Below the pieces are notes generated by a model, which did no database searches, was not told the DNA's origin, and saw only the letters and a program-made list of their open reading frames with translations. From assembly GCF_019976755.1 (NCBI RefSeq), contig NZ_AP023441.1:1364001-1428000 (forward strand): a DNA stretch of 64,000 nt, in the 5' to 3' direction. Each line of letters begins with the position of its first letter. Within the stretch, counting starts at the first letter, position 1. The position numbers and the translations under genes are program-made. Positions 26,196 through 34,385 of the stretch are shown one piece after another. The stretch comes from Nostoc sp. MS1 (GTDB lineage Bacteria > Cyanobacteriota > Cyanobacteriia > Cyanobacteriales > Nostocaceae).

Positions 26196-27962
26196 TTTCT
26201 TCATCACTTGAGATTCTAAAATCGCCCCATAGAGCGGACTGGTTTGCATTAGTTCCTCATGAGTTCCTTGGGCTACCAATCTTCCTTTATCTATGAGTAA
26301 AATACGGTCAGCATTTTTAACAGTACTGATACGTTGGGCTACTACAAAAGTTACACAAGCTTTTTGGCGCATCATGTCATCTAATGCGGCTTGAATTTCA
26401 GCAGCCGTCTTTGCGTCTACGGCTGAGGTGCTGTCATCAAGAATCAAAATACTGTAATCGGTAAGTAAAGTCCGGGCGATCGCAATTCTTTGTTTTTGTC
26501 CCCCAGATAAACCAACGCCACGTTCACCGACAATTGTTTCGTAGCCATCAGGCAAACTAGCAATAAAGTCATGGATTTGGGCTGTTTTTGCTACCTCAAT
26601 CACTTCATCTAGGGGTGCATTGGGTTTGGCGTAGGCGATATTCTCACGGATAGTTCCAGAGAATAATGTAGTTTCTTGAAAGACAATACCGATGTGTCTG
26701 CGTAAACTTTTGAGGGTAAAATCGCGCACATCTCGCCCATCAATCCGAATCGCTCCCTTTGTAACATCATAAAAGCGCGGAATCAGGTTCATAATTGTAC
26801 TTTTGCCCGAACCTGTCATCCCTAAAACTGCTATTAGTTCTTTGGGCTTAGTTTCAAAAGATACATTTTTCAATGCTTCCGTAGTTGCGCCAGGATAACG
26901 AAAAGTGACATTCTCAAAGGTGATTCTACCGCCACAAGTATCAAAGGCGATCGCATTGGGACGTTCTTGAATATCAATTGTGGCATCTACTACTTCGTAA
27001 ACTCGTGTCGCAGAAGCCGCAGCTTGAGCGATCGCAGGTGCAGCAAAGCCAATCAGCAAAATCGGCTGGAAAATCAATATTAGGTAGGAATTAAATGCTA
27101 TTAATTCGCCAATGGAAAACTTATTCCCGACAACTTGCGCTCCTCCATAGGCAAACACCGCCAGCGTTACCAGATTACTCAATAAAAAGATAAACGGGAA
27201 TGTATTACTGATGCTATGAATTGTCTTCATGTTAGCCGCAACTAATTCATTATTGAGGCTGGTGTAACGAGACTTCTCCACTGATTCCCGCACAAAGGCT
27301 TTAACTACCCTAATACCAAGCAAATTCTCTTGCAATACAGCATTGAGATTACTTAGTTTTTCTTGTACTTGCCGGAAAAGTTGATTATTACGCCTAACAA
27401 ATCGCGTCATCAACCAAGCTGTGATCGGCACTGACGTTAAAGAAATCATAGCTAGTTGCCAATTCATTACCAGTAAAAGTATCGCAATAGCTACTAATGT
27501 CACGACTGCACCGATAACTTGAATCAAGTTAGTCCCGACAAAAGTACGAATCTGCTCAATATCACTGGTGACACGGGTGAGTAGTTGCGAAGTCTGTGAT
27601 TGATCGTGATAACTAAAACTCAGATTTTGAATCTTACTAAAAATATTATTGCGTAAATCGTAAGCAACGCCTTGAGAAGCTGATTCAGCTAAATAACTTT
27701 GACTAAAGCTAAACACACCACGAGCGATCGCGGCAACTATCATCCATGCAGCACTATATATAACTATCTGTAAATCTTGTTTGACAATGCCCTGATCTAT
27801 TGCCCAGCGAAATAATTGGGGAGTAATAGTATTTGCAACTGTCAACACTAATAAACTAATCAAAGCCCCCAGCGAAGCCCATCTGTAGTTTCTCAAACTC
27901 CCCAGTACACGCCAGATTGCTTGTAGTGACGCATTTTTCCGGGGTTCTGATGTTAAAACCAC
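26172..27962 (-). CDS. ABC exporter half-transporter, degenerate-site subunit
   Basis: A 596-residue exporter with six helices (about residues 30-315). ATPase motifs: Walker A GMTGSGKST (381-389), intact signature LSGGQ (485-489), Walker B ILILDDSTS where D510 replaces the catalytic Glu, and VVAQRIST where Q543 replaces the switch His. It should bind but barely hydrolyse ATP at its own Walker site, while lending a normal signature to the partner encoded at 24323-26095. This matches TM287/288- and BmrCD-type heterodimers. The C-terminus is extended by repeat-derived codons (RQLTVNS). Substrate unknown. Confidence 0.9.
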   Translation of the reverse strand: MVLTSEPRKNASLQAIWRVLGSLRNYRWASLGALISLLVLTVANTITPQLFRWAIDQGIVKQDLQIVIYSAAWMIVAAIARGVFSFSQSYLAESASQGVAYDLRNNIFSKIQNLSFSYHDQSQTSQLLTRVTSDIEQIRTFVGTNLIQVIGAVVTLVAIAILLLVMNWQLAMISLTSVPITAWLMTRFVRRNNQLFRQVQEKLSNLNAVLQENLLGIRVVKAFVRESVEKSRYTSLNNELVAANMKTIHSISNTFPFIFLLSNLVTLAVFAYGGAQVVGNKFSIGELIAFNSYLILIFQPILLIGFAAPAIAQAAASATRVYEVVDATIDIQERPNAIAFDTCGGRITFENVTFRYPGATTEALKNVSFETKPKELIAVLGMTGSGKSTIMNLIPRFYDVTKGAIRIDGRDVRDFTLKSLRRHIGIVFQETTLFSGTIRENIAYAKPNAPLDEVIEVAKTAQIHDFIASLPDGYETIVGERGVGLSGGQKQRIAIARTLLTDYSILILDDSTSAVDAKTAAEIQAALDDMMRQKACVTFVVAQRISTVKNADRILLIDKGRLVAQGTHEELMQTSPLYGAILESQVMKKRQLTVNS

Positions 27963-28258
27963 TGGAATTTCTCCCTGATGTGTCTTAAAAATTATCTCTA
28001 CAAAGGAGTATGAAAGCTAAACGGGTAATAAACAATAGGCAATAAGTAGTAAGTATTAGCTAAAATCGCCCATTTTTGACGTATAAACAAGTATCTGCTG
28101 TATGTGTGACAGCTATGCGATATTATCCACATAATTAGGGAACAAGCGTTTTCAGCAATTACAGCAGATTTTGGGTAGATGAGGTACAAGCATAAAATCC
28201 AAAACCATGTAGAGACTTTACATGTAACGTCTCTAGTGCTATATGTTCTAATTAGTAT

Positions 28259-28771
28259 ATGAAACTCAACTTTTACAGATATTTGTGGCGTTGCGTCCTA
28301 GTTCTGCTGCTAGCGTTGAGCTTGAGCGGTTGGGATGTAAAATCAGCAATTGCCCTCCTACGCCAACATCACGATTCCCCAGGAATTTTGCGTTACCATT
28401 CACAAGTGTCAATCAAAGATGAATCTGGATATGCTTGGCAGGTGCTACTGTTCAAACAAAATTACAATTATCCAGTTCCAGATTTAAGGTTACGCTTAGT
28501 AGCTTTTCCGGGTGTAGTGGAAATTACTCACCCCCAACCGTTAGAAATCGAGGCAACCGAGGGAAAATTATTGTTGGCTTCAGATGCTTATGCCTTAACT
28601 GCACCTGCTGCTAATGTTGGTGAATATGAATTAAATGAGGTTTTAGCTAAACTACCAACAACTAATGCACTCAAACTATATGTACCAGTTAAAAGCCAAA
28701 AGCCATTGGTTCTGAATATACCCGAATCTGTAGTCACTGAATGGCAGTGGTTAGTAACAGAAATTAAATAA
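28259..28771 (+). CDS. DUF3122-like exported protein
   Basis: A 170-residue protein with an N-terminal signal or anchor segment (CVLVLLLALSLSGWDVKSAIA), then a beta-rich domain containing HHDSPGILRYHSQVSIKDESG and WQVLLFKQ. This resembles DUF3122, a family I know only from cyanobacteria and without known function. It is likely periplasmic or lumenal. The 296-bp region upstream holds no gene. It stands alone on the plus strand, facing the Uma2 gene. Confidence 0.72.
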   Translation: MKLNFYRYLWRCVLVLLLALSLSGWDVKSAIALLRQHHDSPGILRYHSQVSIKDESGYAWQVLLFKQNYNYPVPDLRLRLVAFPGVVEITHPQPLEIEATEGKLLLASDAYALTAPAANVGEYELNEVLAKLPTTNALKLYVPVKSQKPLVLNIPESVVTEWQWLVTEIK

Positions 28772-28843
28772 CGATATTGAAATAGTTAAACTAAGCGATC
28801 GTAAATTTACCAGTTAAGCGATCGCTATATTATTGAGTTTACT

Positions 28844-29647
28844 TTAGGCGAGAGTGTCAGGGTCAACACCCAAAGCACGCAAACGTTCCCGCAACCGCGC
28901 ATTCTCTAATTCTACGGCTTCCGCACGCTGGCGTTCAGCTTCCGCACGTTGACGTTCAGCTTCCGCACGTTGACGTTCAAATTCTACAGATTGACGTTCG
29001 AGTTCCGCACGTTCATCACCAGTTAACAGTAAATTACCTTGTTCATCCCACCACCGTAACCAAGGTATTTCTGCATCTAATATAAAGCGGCCTTGCCAGA
29101 TCCCCAATTCCACACCCATAGGCTCAATTGGATAATGCCCCCTATTATTAGCAGCTAATTTTTGGTAACGACTACCAACTAATTGATAAACCTCAACAGA
29201 TGCTTTTTTAACTTCATAAATACCATAGTAAGCAGGACGGATCACATTTTCATAAATCCAAAATTTTCCTTTGTAGGGAGTTTTATCTCGTTCCTCCTCT
29301 CCATTTCCCGACACAAATTCCAAAACAATCAATGGTGCGATTAATTCTTGCCAAAATACATAAGAACGGCGGAGTTCACCATTAAGAGTTGGCGGAACAT
29401 TCGGTACATAAAACCAATCTGGTGCTTCTGCGCCTTTTTCTGGTGGGTCTGTTAACCGCCAGTAGATACCAGAATCTTGACCAATGCAATAATAGCCATC
29501 AGGATGAATTTCTTGTAATCGCGGCAAGATAGAATCAGTTAGTAAAATGCTTTGAGGATGTTCTTGAAAATTTTTCACAAATGTACCATCAGACTCTGGT
29601 AGCTGAGTGTGGTCTGGTAGAGTGAGATGCTGGGCTAGGATGACCAT
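28844..29647 (-). CDS. Uma2-family (DUF820) endonuclease-like protein
   Basis: A 267-residue member of the Uma2/PD-(D/E)XK family that is greatly expanded in cyanobacteria. The core spans about residues 1-200, with PLIVLEFVSG and WIYENVIRPAYYGIYE carrying likely active-site acids. From about 205 it is a charged coiled coil of ERQRAEA heptads, encoded by 21-bp tandem DNA repeats, then LENARLRERLRALGVDPDTLA. Cellular role is unknown; proposals range from DNA cleavage to mobile-element association. Transcribed alone. Confidence 0.85.
   Translation of the reverse strand: MVILAQHLTLPDHTQLPESDGTFVKNFQEHPQSILLTDSILPRLQEIHPDGYYCIGQDSGIYWRLTDPPEKGAEAPDWFYVPNVPPTLNGELRRSYVFWQELIAPLIVLEFVSGNGEEERDKTPYKGKFWIYENVIRPAYYGIYEVKKASVEVYQLVGSRYQKLAANNRGHYPIEPMGVELGIWQGRFILDAEIPWLRWWDEQGNLLLTGDERAELERQSVEFERQRAEAERQRAEAERQRAEAVELENARLRERLRALGVDPDTLA
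28919..29023. repeat. 21-bp tandem repeats in the Uma2 gene
   Basis: Units of TTCCGCACGTTGACGTTCAGC run from 28919 (28919-28939, 28940-28960, 28961-28981, then two diverged units). Each encodes one coiled-coil heptad, ERQRAEA. The copy number is expected to vary between strains. Confidence 0.85.
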
Positions 29648-29735
29648 TGTGTTACCTCACCGAAATCATAAGAGCGCTGATAGTAATTATAGCGATCGCC
29701 CGTAATTCCCTTAAGCTGATCTTTGTGGCATATTT

Positions 29736-30275
29736 ATGAAACAACCTGCTTTTTCTCAACTTCCCGATCCTATAGAACTACAAATAGTTAGTAATACACC
29801 TGGACGTTTACGATTAAAAGTCCCTAGCAAATTTCAGCAACATCAAGAAATTAACCAAATCGCTAATAATTTAGAATATATTTTTCCGCAAATTGAGAAA
29901 ATAAAGACAAATTTAGATTCAGGTAGTATTACAATTTACTACAATGGTGGCAATAAAACCTTAAAAGATGCTTTAAGCAAATTACAAGCTTCAAGAATAA
30001 ATCTTGTAGATGCCCCTGCCAAAAAAATACAACCTGTAACAATAACTAAGACAATATTGGGCTTGAATGAGCAAATCAAACAAGCTACAAAAGAAACAGT
30101 AGATGTGCGATCGCTTTTAACATTTAGTATTTTTGCATTTGTAATTAAACGTTTACTTCCTCAACTAGCTCGTTGGCAATCAACAATTTTATATTTATTG
30201 CTGTGGTATGCCGTGGAGAGTTTAGTGAAGATGAGCGACAATCAGCAACAGGCAGATAATATCAATAACAAGTAA
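29736..30275 (+). CDS. HMA2-like membrane protein
   Basis: A 179-residue protein. Residues about 12-95 look like a ferredoxin-fold heavy-metal-associated domain of the HMA2 type (VSNTPGRLRLKVPSKFQ, then GSITIYYNG) without a CxxC metal motif. Residues about 125-165 are hydrophobic (LLTFSIFAFVIKRLLP, STILYLLLWYAVESL), so it is probably anchored by two short membrane segments. Function unknown; family members often neighbour metal or stress genes, which are not seen here. Confidence 0.65.
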   Translation: MKQPAFSQLPDPIELQIVSNTPGRLRLKVPSKFQQHQEINQIANNLEYIFPQIEKIKTNLDSGSITIYYNGGNKTLKDALSKLQASRINLVDAPAKKIQPVTITKTILGLNEQIKQATKETVDVRSLLTFSIFAFVIKRLLPQLARWQSTILYLLLWYAVESLVKMSDNQQQADNINNK

Positions 30276-30391
30276 AACTTATACTTGTAAAAGATTGTCT
30301 TGCATAAGTTCATGGGTTTGCTAATGCAATACACATATTCAATTAGCTGTGCTGTTAAAAATAAAATATTTAAGTATTCAAATATTTAAGT

Positions 30392-30982
30392 AGGGCTTGC
30401 TGAAAAAGTCATTTCAAAGGAAGAGAAAAATTGATTAAGTAGTCAGTCCAGAAAAAAGATAAGTTTTTGTTGTTTAAGGTTTAATGAAATATCAGTTTCG
30501 ATAATAGAAGAAGTAAAAAAAGACTCAGTTTTGAAAAATAGGCAAAAAAATACACAAAAAAGCCGTAATAGCAGAGTAGAAAGATGTATTGCAGATACGG
30601 GTTCTCCCGAATTTGTTCTACTGTCTCTCTGTCACTTATTCCTAATTTTTCTTTAATTATTAATGCTCCCAACGCCATTCTAAATGTTTTGGCTGGCGCT
30701 CCCATTCTTGCTGAAAATATTTCTGCGTACTCTGCTTCAAATTTTGACCAAGGTATCATGTTCGCCATGATTACCCATCGGTTATCTGACGCTAGTTTTC
30801 CCCCAAAGGGTAGTTCAAAGTTTTCTGCTGCTTTTTCTTGCTTTTGCGCTCTTCGATACATTTTAACGCAACTTGCTACAAGGATTTTTACTTATCTTAC
30901 CCTTTTTCTTTTCACCTTATTTTTCTTTCCTGACCCTGAAACTCTTCATTCTGCTATCTTTCGCCCTTATTCAGCCAGCCCT
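30392..30982 (-). mobile_element. Internally deleted copy of the local IS (591 bp, MITE-like)
   Basis: Bases 30392-30585 match 8627-8820 and bases 30586-30982 match 9905-10301; by eye both parts are identical to the full element. The 1084 bases corresponding to 8821-9904 are missing. Both terminal inverted repeats survive and the copy has its own target duplication (AAGT, or TAAGTA if the ends are read as GGGCT). This shows that the copy moved as a unit or was deleted after insertion. Confidence 0.92.
30481..30861 (-). pseudogene. Transposase remnant in the deleted IS copy
   Basis: Starts with the same 92 residues as the full transposase at 8678-10180 (through RENPYLQY). It then shifts at the deletion junction (30585/30586) into a meaningless hydrophobic tail. 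The catalytic DDE residues are all gone, so it cannot transpose by itself, but the retained N-terminal DNA-binding part could still be made. Confidence 0.9.
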
Positions 30983-31089
30983 AAGTACTTAAAAACTTGA
31001 ATACGCAAGAAATTAGGGAAGTCCAGAAAATAAATTATCCCAATTTTTAAACTCAACGCAACTGTTTCTTCCCCCTGCTCCCTGCCTTA

Positions 31090-32466
31090 TTACATATTGG
31101 GACAGGTTGGCATATCATCTCCAACAAGTAGCCTTGCCAGACTGGGTAAAGCCTCACCGTAAGTTGGGTGAATGTGAACCGATTGTTCAAGTATCTGCCA
31201 CGTTGCTTTAGCTTCCATCAGCGACAAAAAGACATGTACGAGTTCAGCCGTTTCGTACCCAACTAGTGTTGCTCCTAAAATTAAATTCGTGTGGGTGTCG
31301 ATAACCATGCGATAGAAACCTAGATCATGCCCCCACTCAATGCTACGGGCGATGTGAGCCATCGGCAGGGTGACTTCGCGTGCAGCAATATCCTGTTTGT
31401 GAGCCTGTTCTAATGTCATCCCCACCCGGCCCACTTGCGGCTCTGTGTAAACGGCATAGCCTAAGACGCGATCGCTGCGTGTCCTCTGTTCGCCACATAG
31501 AATGGCTTTCAAGCGACGATAATCTTCCCAAGAAACATGAGTAAAAGCAGGTTGCTTGGCAACATCTGCGATCGCATAAATCCCAGGACAAGTAGTTTGG
31601 AACTGCTCGTCAATTTTAATAAACCCTTGTGCATCTAATTCAACGCTCGTCAGCGCAGAATTTAATGCACCAGTATTCGGTTTGCGCCCAGTTGCAATTA
31701 GCAATGCTTCTCCATCAAGGACTTTCCCATTGTTTAGGGTGAGGGTAAACACACCGTTAGAGTAAGCAACCTGCTGAACCGTCGCCTTGAAATGCAGTCC
31801 TATCCCATCTTGCTCAAAGGCATCAGCCAGCACAGCACTAACATCAGATTCTTCTTGAGCCAGCAAGCGATCGCCCCTGACAATTAATTCGGTCTGACTT
31901 CCTAAACGCGCCATTCCCTGCCCTAACTCCAGGGCAATATAGCCACCGCCGACCACGAGCAACCGGGGCGGAATTTGCTGCAAATCAAAGAAATTTCGGT
32001 TAGTTAGATAAGGAGTTCCAGCTAAACCAGGAATCTGTGGAATAGTAGAGGATGTTCCTGTGTTGATGACAATGATCGGAGCCTGCACAGTCACACCTCC
32101 TCCGCTCACAGTTCGCTCTCCAGTGAAAGCGGCTTCAGCGTAGACAATTCTCACCCCTGCACTCTCTAATCGCTGCTTAATACCTTGATTAAACTGGCTG
32201 CGAATACTACGCACACGCTCCATCACTGTAGAAAAATCGACTTCAAGGAGTGCGTGTATGCCTAGCTTTGCAGCTTGTCGAGTGCGACCTGCCGCATGAG
32301 CGGCAGCTAAAAAGGCTTTGGAAGGAGTACAGCCATAGTTGATGCAACTCCCGCCTAACGCATCGCGCTCAAATAGAACGACATTTCGACCTGCTTTGGC
32401 AAAGTCAACCGCAAGTGGAATACCGCCCTGACCGCTTCCAATCACAATTACATCTGCTGTTTCCAT
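31090..32466 (-). CDS. FAD-dependent disulfide reductase, mercuric-reductase-like
   Basis: A 458-residue pyridine-nucleotide disulfide oxidoreductase. The start is placed at 32466, where GAGGT precedes the ATG; the longer frame to 32499 adds 11 residues. It shows the FAD-binding VIVIGSGQGG, the redox pair C41 and C46 in GGSCINYGCTPSK, NAD(P)-binding VVGGGYIALELGQGMARLG, the second FAD motif YAIADVA, and C-terminal HIHPTYGEALP with the active-site His. It lacks the N-terminal HMA domain of true MerA, and a C-terminal TCPNM has one Cys instead of a CC pair. It therefore probably reduces another disulfide or quinone-like substrate. Confidence 0.85.
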   Translation of the reverse strand: METADVIVIGSGQGGIPLAVDFAKAGRNVVLFERDALGGSCINYGCTPSKAFLAAAHAAGRTRQAAKLGIHALLEVDFSTVMERVRSIRSQFNQGIKQRLESAGVRIVYAEAAFTGERTVSGGGVTVQAPIIVINTGTSSTIPQIPGLAGTPYLTNRNFFDLQQIPPRLLVVGGGYIALELGQGMARLGSQTELIVRGDRLLAQEESDVSAVLADAFEQDGIGLHFKATVQQVAYSNGVFTLTLNNGKVLDGEALLIATGRKPNTGALNSALTSVELDAQGFIKIDEQFQTTCPGIYAIADVAKQPAFTHVSWEDYRRLKAILCGEQRTRSDRVLGYAVYTEPQVGRVGMTLEQAHKQDIAAREVTLPMAHIARSIEWGHDLGFYRMVIDTHTNLILGATLVGYETAELVHVFLSLMEAKATWQILEQSVHIHPTYGEALPSLARLLVGDDMPTCPNM

Positions 32467-32499
32467 TATTACCTCTGTTGATATTTGGTACTTGGTCAT

Positions 32500-32761
32500 T
32501 ACAGTTTGTCAAGTAAGACTGGCTTTAAATCACCTGCTTTCTCGCCAATCACGAAGGTTGGTGCGTTCGTTTTGCCTGTCGTCAGCGTTGGCGGCATGGA
32601 CGACCGACTTCGCAAAGGTAAGTAAGTCGGTGCAATAAAACCAAACCATGCAAAGAAAAGTAAATAAGGCTCAAACTCTTTCTCCCCCTGCCCCCTGCCT
32701 TATATCCCACTCTTTTAGTTAATCATTTCAGTAATAATTTATTAGCACATATATTGATTTT
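32500..32761. other. 262-bp gap
   Basis: No gene is seen. The left part (about 32540-32640) is more GC-rich than the surroundings, and a CTTTCTCCCCCTGCCCCCTGCC tract lies near 32680-32700. Confidence 0.5.
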
Positions 32762-34219
32762 TTATGGAATTTCAAATGACTGAATCATTTTTTTCGCAAC
32801 TTCTACAAAATCATCATAATTATCTGTTTTAGCTGTATAAGTAATTATGTAAGCTTTGCCATTTTTTAAAGTAAATAATTGTAAGTTCTTTAAACTATTT
32901 TTTCCATCTTTATTAAGGTAGATTAATTCTTGCCCTTGTTTATTTGCCACTACTTGTTCACTTGTATTGATCACCTTTGCCTCTACAAGATGATTATTGA
33001 TATCCTTAATAGAGGTTTGAGTAAATTCCTGTAATGTTCCAGGAAAATCTTCAGTAGTAATAGTTAATTTTTCTTGAAAATCATCGGCATCATTCTGTTT
33101 AGGAGAAATGAATGTTACCAGTTCTCCTGTAATGCGATTATTTATATCTTGTCTATTCCAGCTTTGGGGATATTTGATCTTCAGCTTCTCACTGCTATTT
33201 TCATAGGTTAAGAATGTTTCTGTTTTTGAAGAGATAAATTTTGTGATAGGAGTTATAAATATAGAGAAAATCAAAATTATGCCTGCAATTACAGCTAAAC
33301 TTAACTTGGGTAGATAATTATTGGGCGACGATGGCAATGTAGGAGAAGATGTTGAAGGCACAGTTAAAGGCTGTGCAGGTGTTATTTGAGTAGGTGTTAA
33401 CGCCCGGAAAGATTGTAAAGCTTCTTCGGCTGACTGGAAGCGTTCACGAAAGTAATAACGCACCATTTTGTCTAAAATATCTGCTAGTTCTTGGCTTACC
33501 TGTGCTTGATTTCGCCAAATAATTTCACCTGTACTAGCATCTTTTGGTAATTGCTCTGGTTTGCTTCCCGTCAGAGCTTGAATACCAATTATTCCCACTG
33601 CATAAATATCGCTGGTAAAATTTGGTTGACCATTAGATTGTTCGCTAGGCATATAGCCCATTGTACCAATTACAACAGTTCTAGGTTTTTGCTCCTGGGA
33701 ACTAACTATTTGAGTGCCAATTTGTTTGACTGAACCAAAGTCAATCAACACAATTTTGCCATCTTGCCTGCGTATGATATTTGATGGTTTGATATCACGA
33801 TGAACTACACCATTTTGATGAACGAATATCAAAATTTCTAGAATATCTTGTAAAAGTTTCAAAACATAAGCTTCACTCAGCTTTTTACCTGGGACTAGTT
33901 CTTTGCTTAAGTCGTGACCTTCAATGTATTCTTGAACTAGATAAAATTCTTGATTGTCTTCAAAATGAGCTAAAAGACGAGGGATGTTGGCATGATTTCC
34001 TAATGTTTCGAGAATCTCTGCTTCTTTGTTAAACAAACGTCTAGCTTGTTCTAAAACATAGGGGTTATTAGATATTGGTTGCAACTGTTTAACAACACAC
34101 TCAGGATTTCCTGGACGCTGCATATCTTCGGCTAAGAAAGTAACACCAAATCCCCCTGTGCCAATTTGTTTGAGAATTTGGTAGCGTCCACTCAGCTTTT
34201 GACCCACAATGGTGTTCAT
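32762..34219 (-). CDS. Ser/Thr protein kinase with PsbP-like C-terminal domain
   Basis: A 485-residue Hanks-type kinase. Kinase domain at about residues 10-270: glycine loop GTGGFGVTFLA, K44 in CVVKQL, HRDIKPSN (D142) and IDFGSVK (D160). A Pro/Thr-rich linker leads to one membrane segment at about 305-325. The outer domain of about 150 residues (LKIKYPQSWNRQD, then QEFTQTSIKDI and YIITYTAK) resembles the PsbP/Mog1-like fold. This looks like a receptor kinase with a periplasmic or lumenal sensing domain. No phosphatase is adjacent; the PP2C gene lies 16 kb away. Monocistronic by its surroundings. Confidence 0.9.
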   Translation of the reverse strand: MNTIVGQKLSGRYQILKQIGTGGFGVTFLAEDMQRPGNPECVVKQLQPISNNPYVLEQARRLFNKEAEILETLGNHANIPRLLAHFEDNQEFYLVQEYIEGHDLSKELVPGKKLSEAYVLKLLQDILEILIFVHQNGVVHRDIKPSNIIRRQDGKIVLIDFGSVKQIGTQIVSSQEQKPRTVVIGTMGYMPSEQSNGQPNFTSDIYAVGIIGIQALTGSKPEQLPKDASTGEIIWRNQAQVSQELADILDKMVRYYFRERFQSAEEALQSFRALTPTQITPAQPLTVPSTSSPTLPSSPNNYLPKLSLAVIAGIILIFSIFITPITKFISSKTETFLTYENSSEKLKIKYPQSWNRQDINNRITGELVTFISPKQNDADDFQEKLTITTEDFPGTLQEFTQTSIKDINNHLVEAKVINTSEQVVANKQGQELIYLNKDGKNSLKNLQLFTLKNGKAYIITYTAKTDNYDDFVEVAKKMIQSFEIP

Positions 34220-34326
34220 CTTACATCCTGCAAGGTCTAACTCATTGAACTAATGCGTTGATGTTATCTTGACATAAACCGTGACTTTCAATGTTGAGCT
34301 TATTCAATTTAGTGAAAAACTTTACG

Positions 34327-34377
34327 GCGATGCCTCGCAAAGTAGGCATCGCGGATTTTAGATAATATCTAAAATCC
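34327..34377 (-). terminator. Two hairpins after pnp
   Basis: Reading the minus strand after the pnp stop, GGATTTTAGATA/TATCTAAAATCC (34353-34377, 12 perfect pairs around one base) is followed by GCGATGCCT/AGGCATCGC (34327-34352, 9 pairs). A stretch reading CGTAAAGTTTTTC follows. The second stem plus T-run can act as the terminator; the first may protect the pnp mRNA. Confidence 0.6.
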
Positions 34378-34385
34378 CAATCGAT

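Noticed and set aside
27998..28189. 63-residue minus-strand frame
   Set aside because: No motif and no ribosome-binding site; it lies in AT-rich upstream DNA.
28919..29023. Possible CRISPR-like regular repeats
   Set aside because: The 21-bp units are directly tandem without spacers and encode coiled-coil heptads. No Cas genes are present.
31343..31591. 82-residue frame inside the disulfide reductase gene
   Set aside because: Alternative-frame shadow of a well-supported gene.
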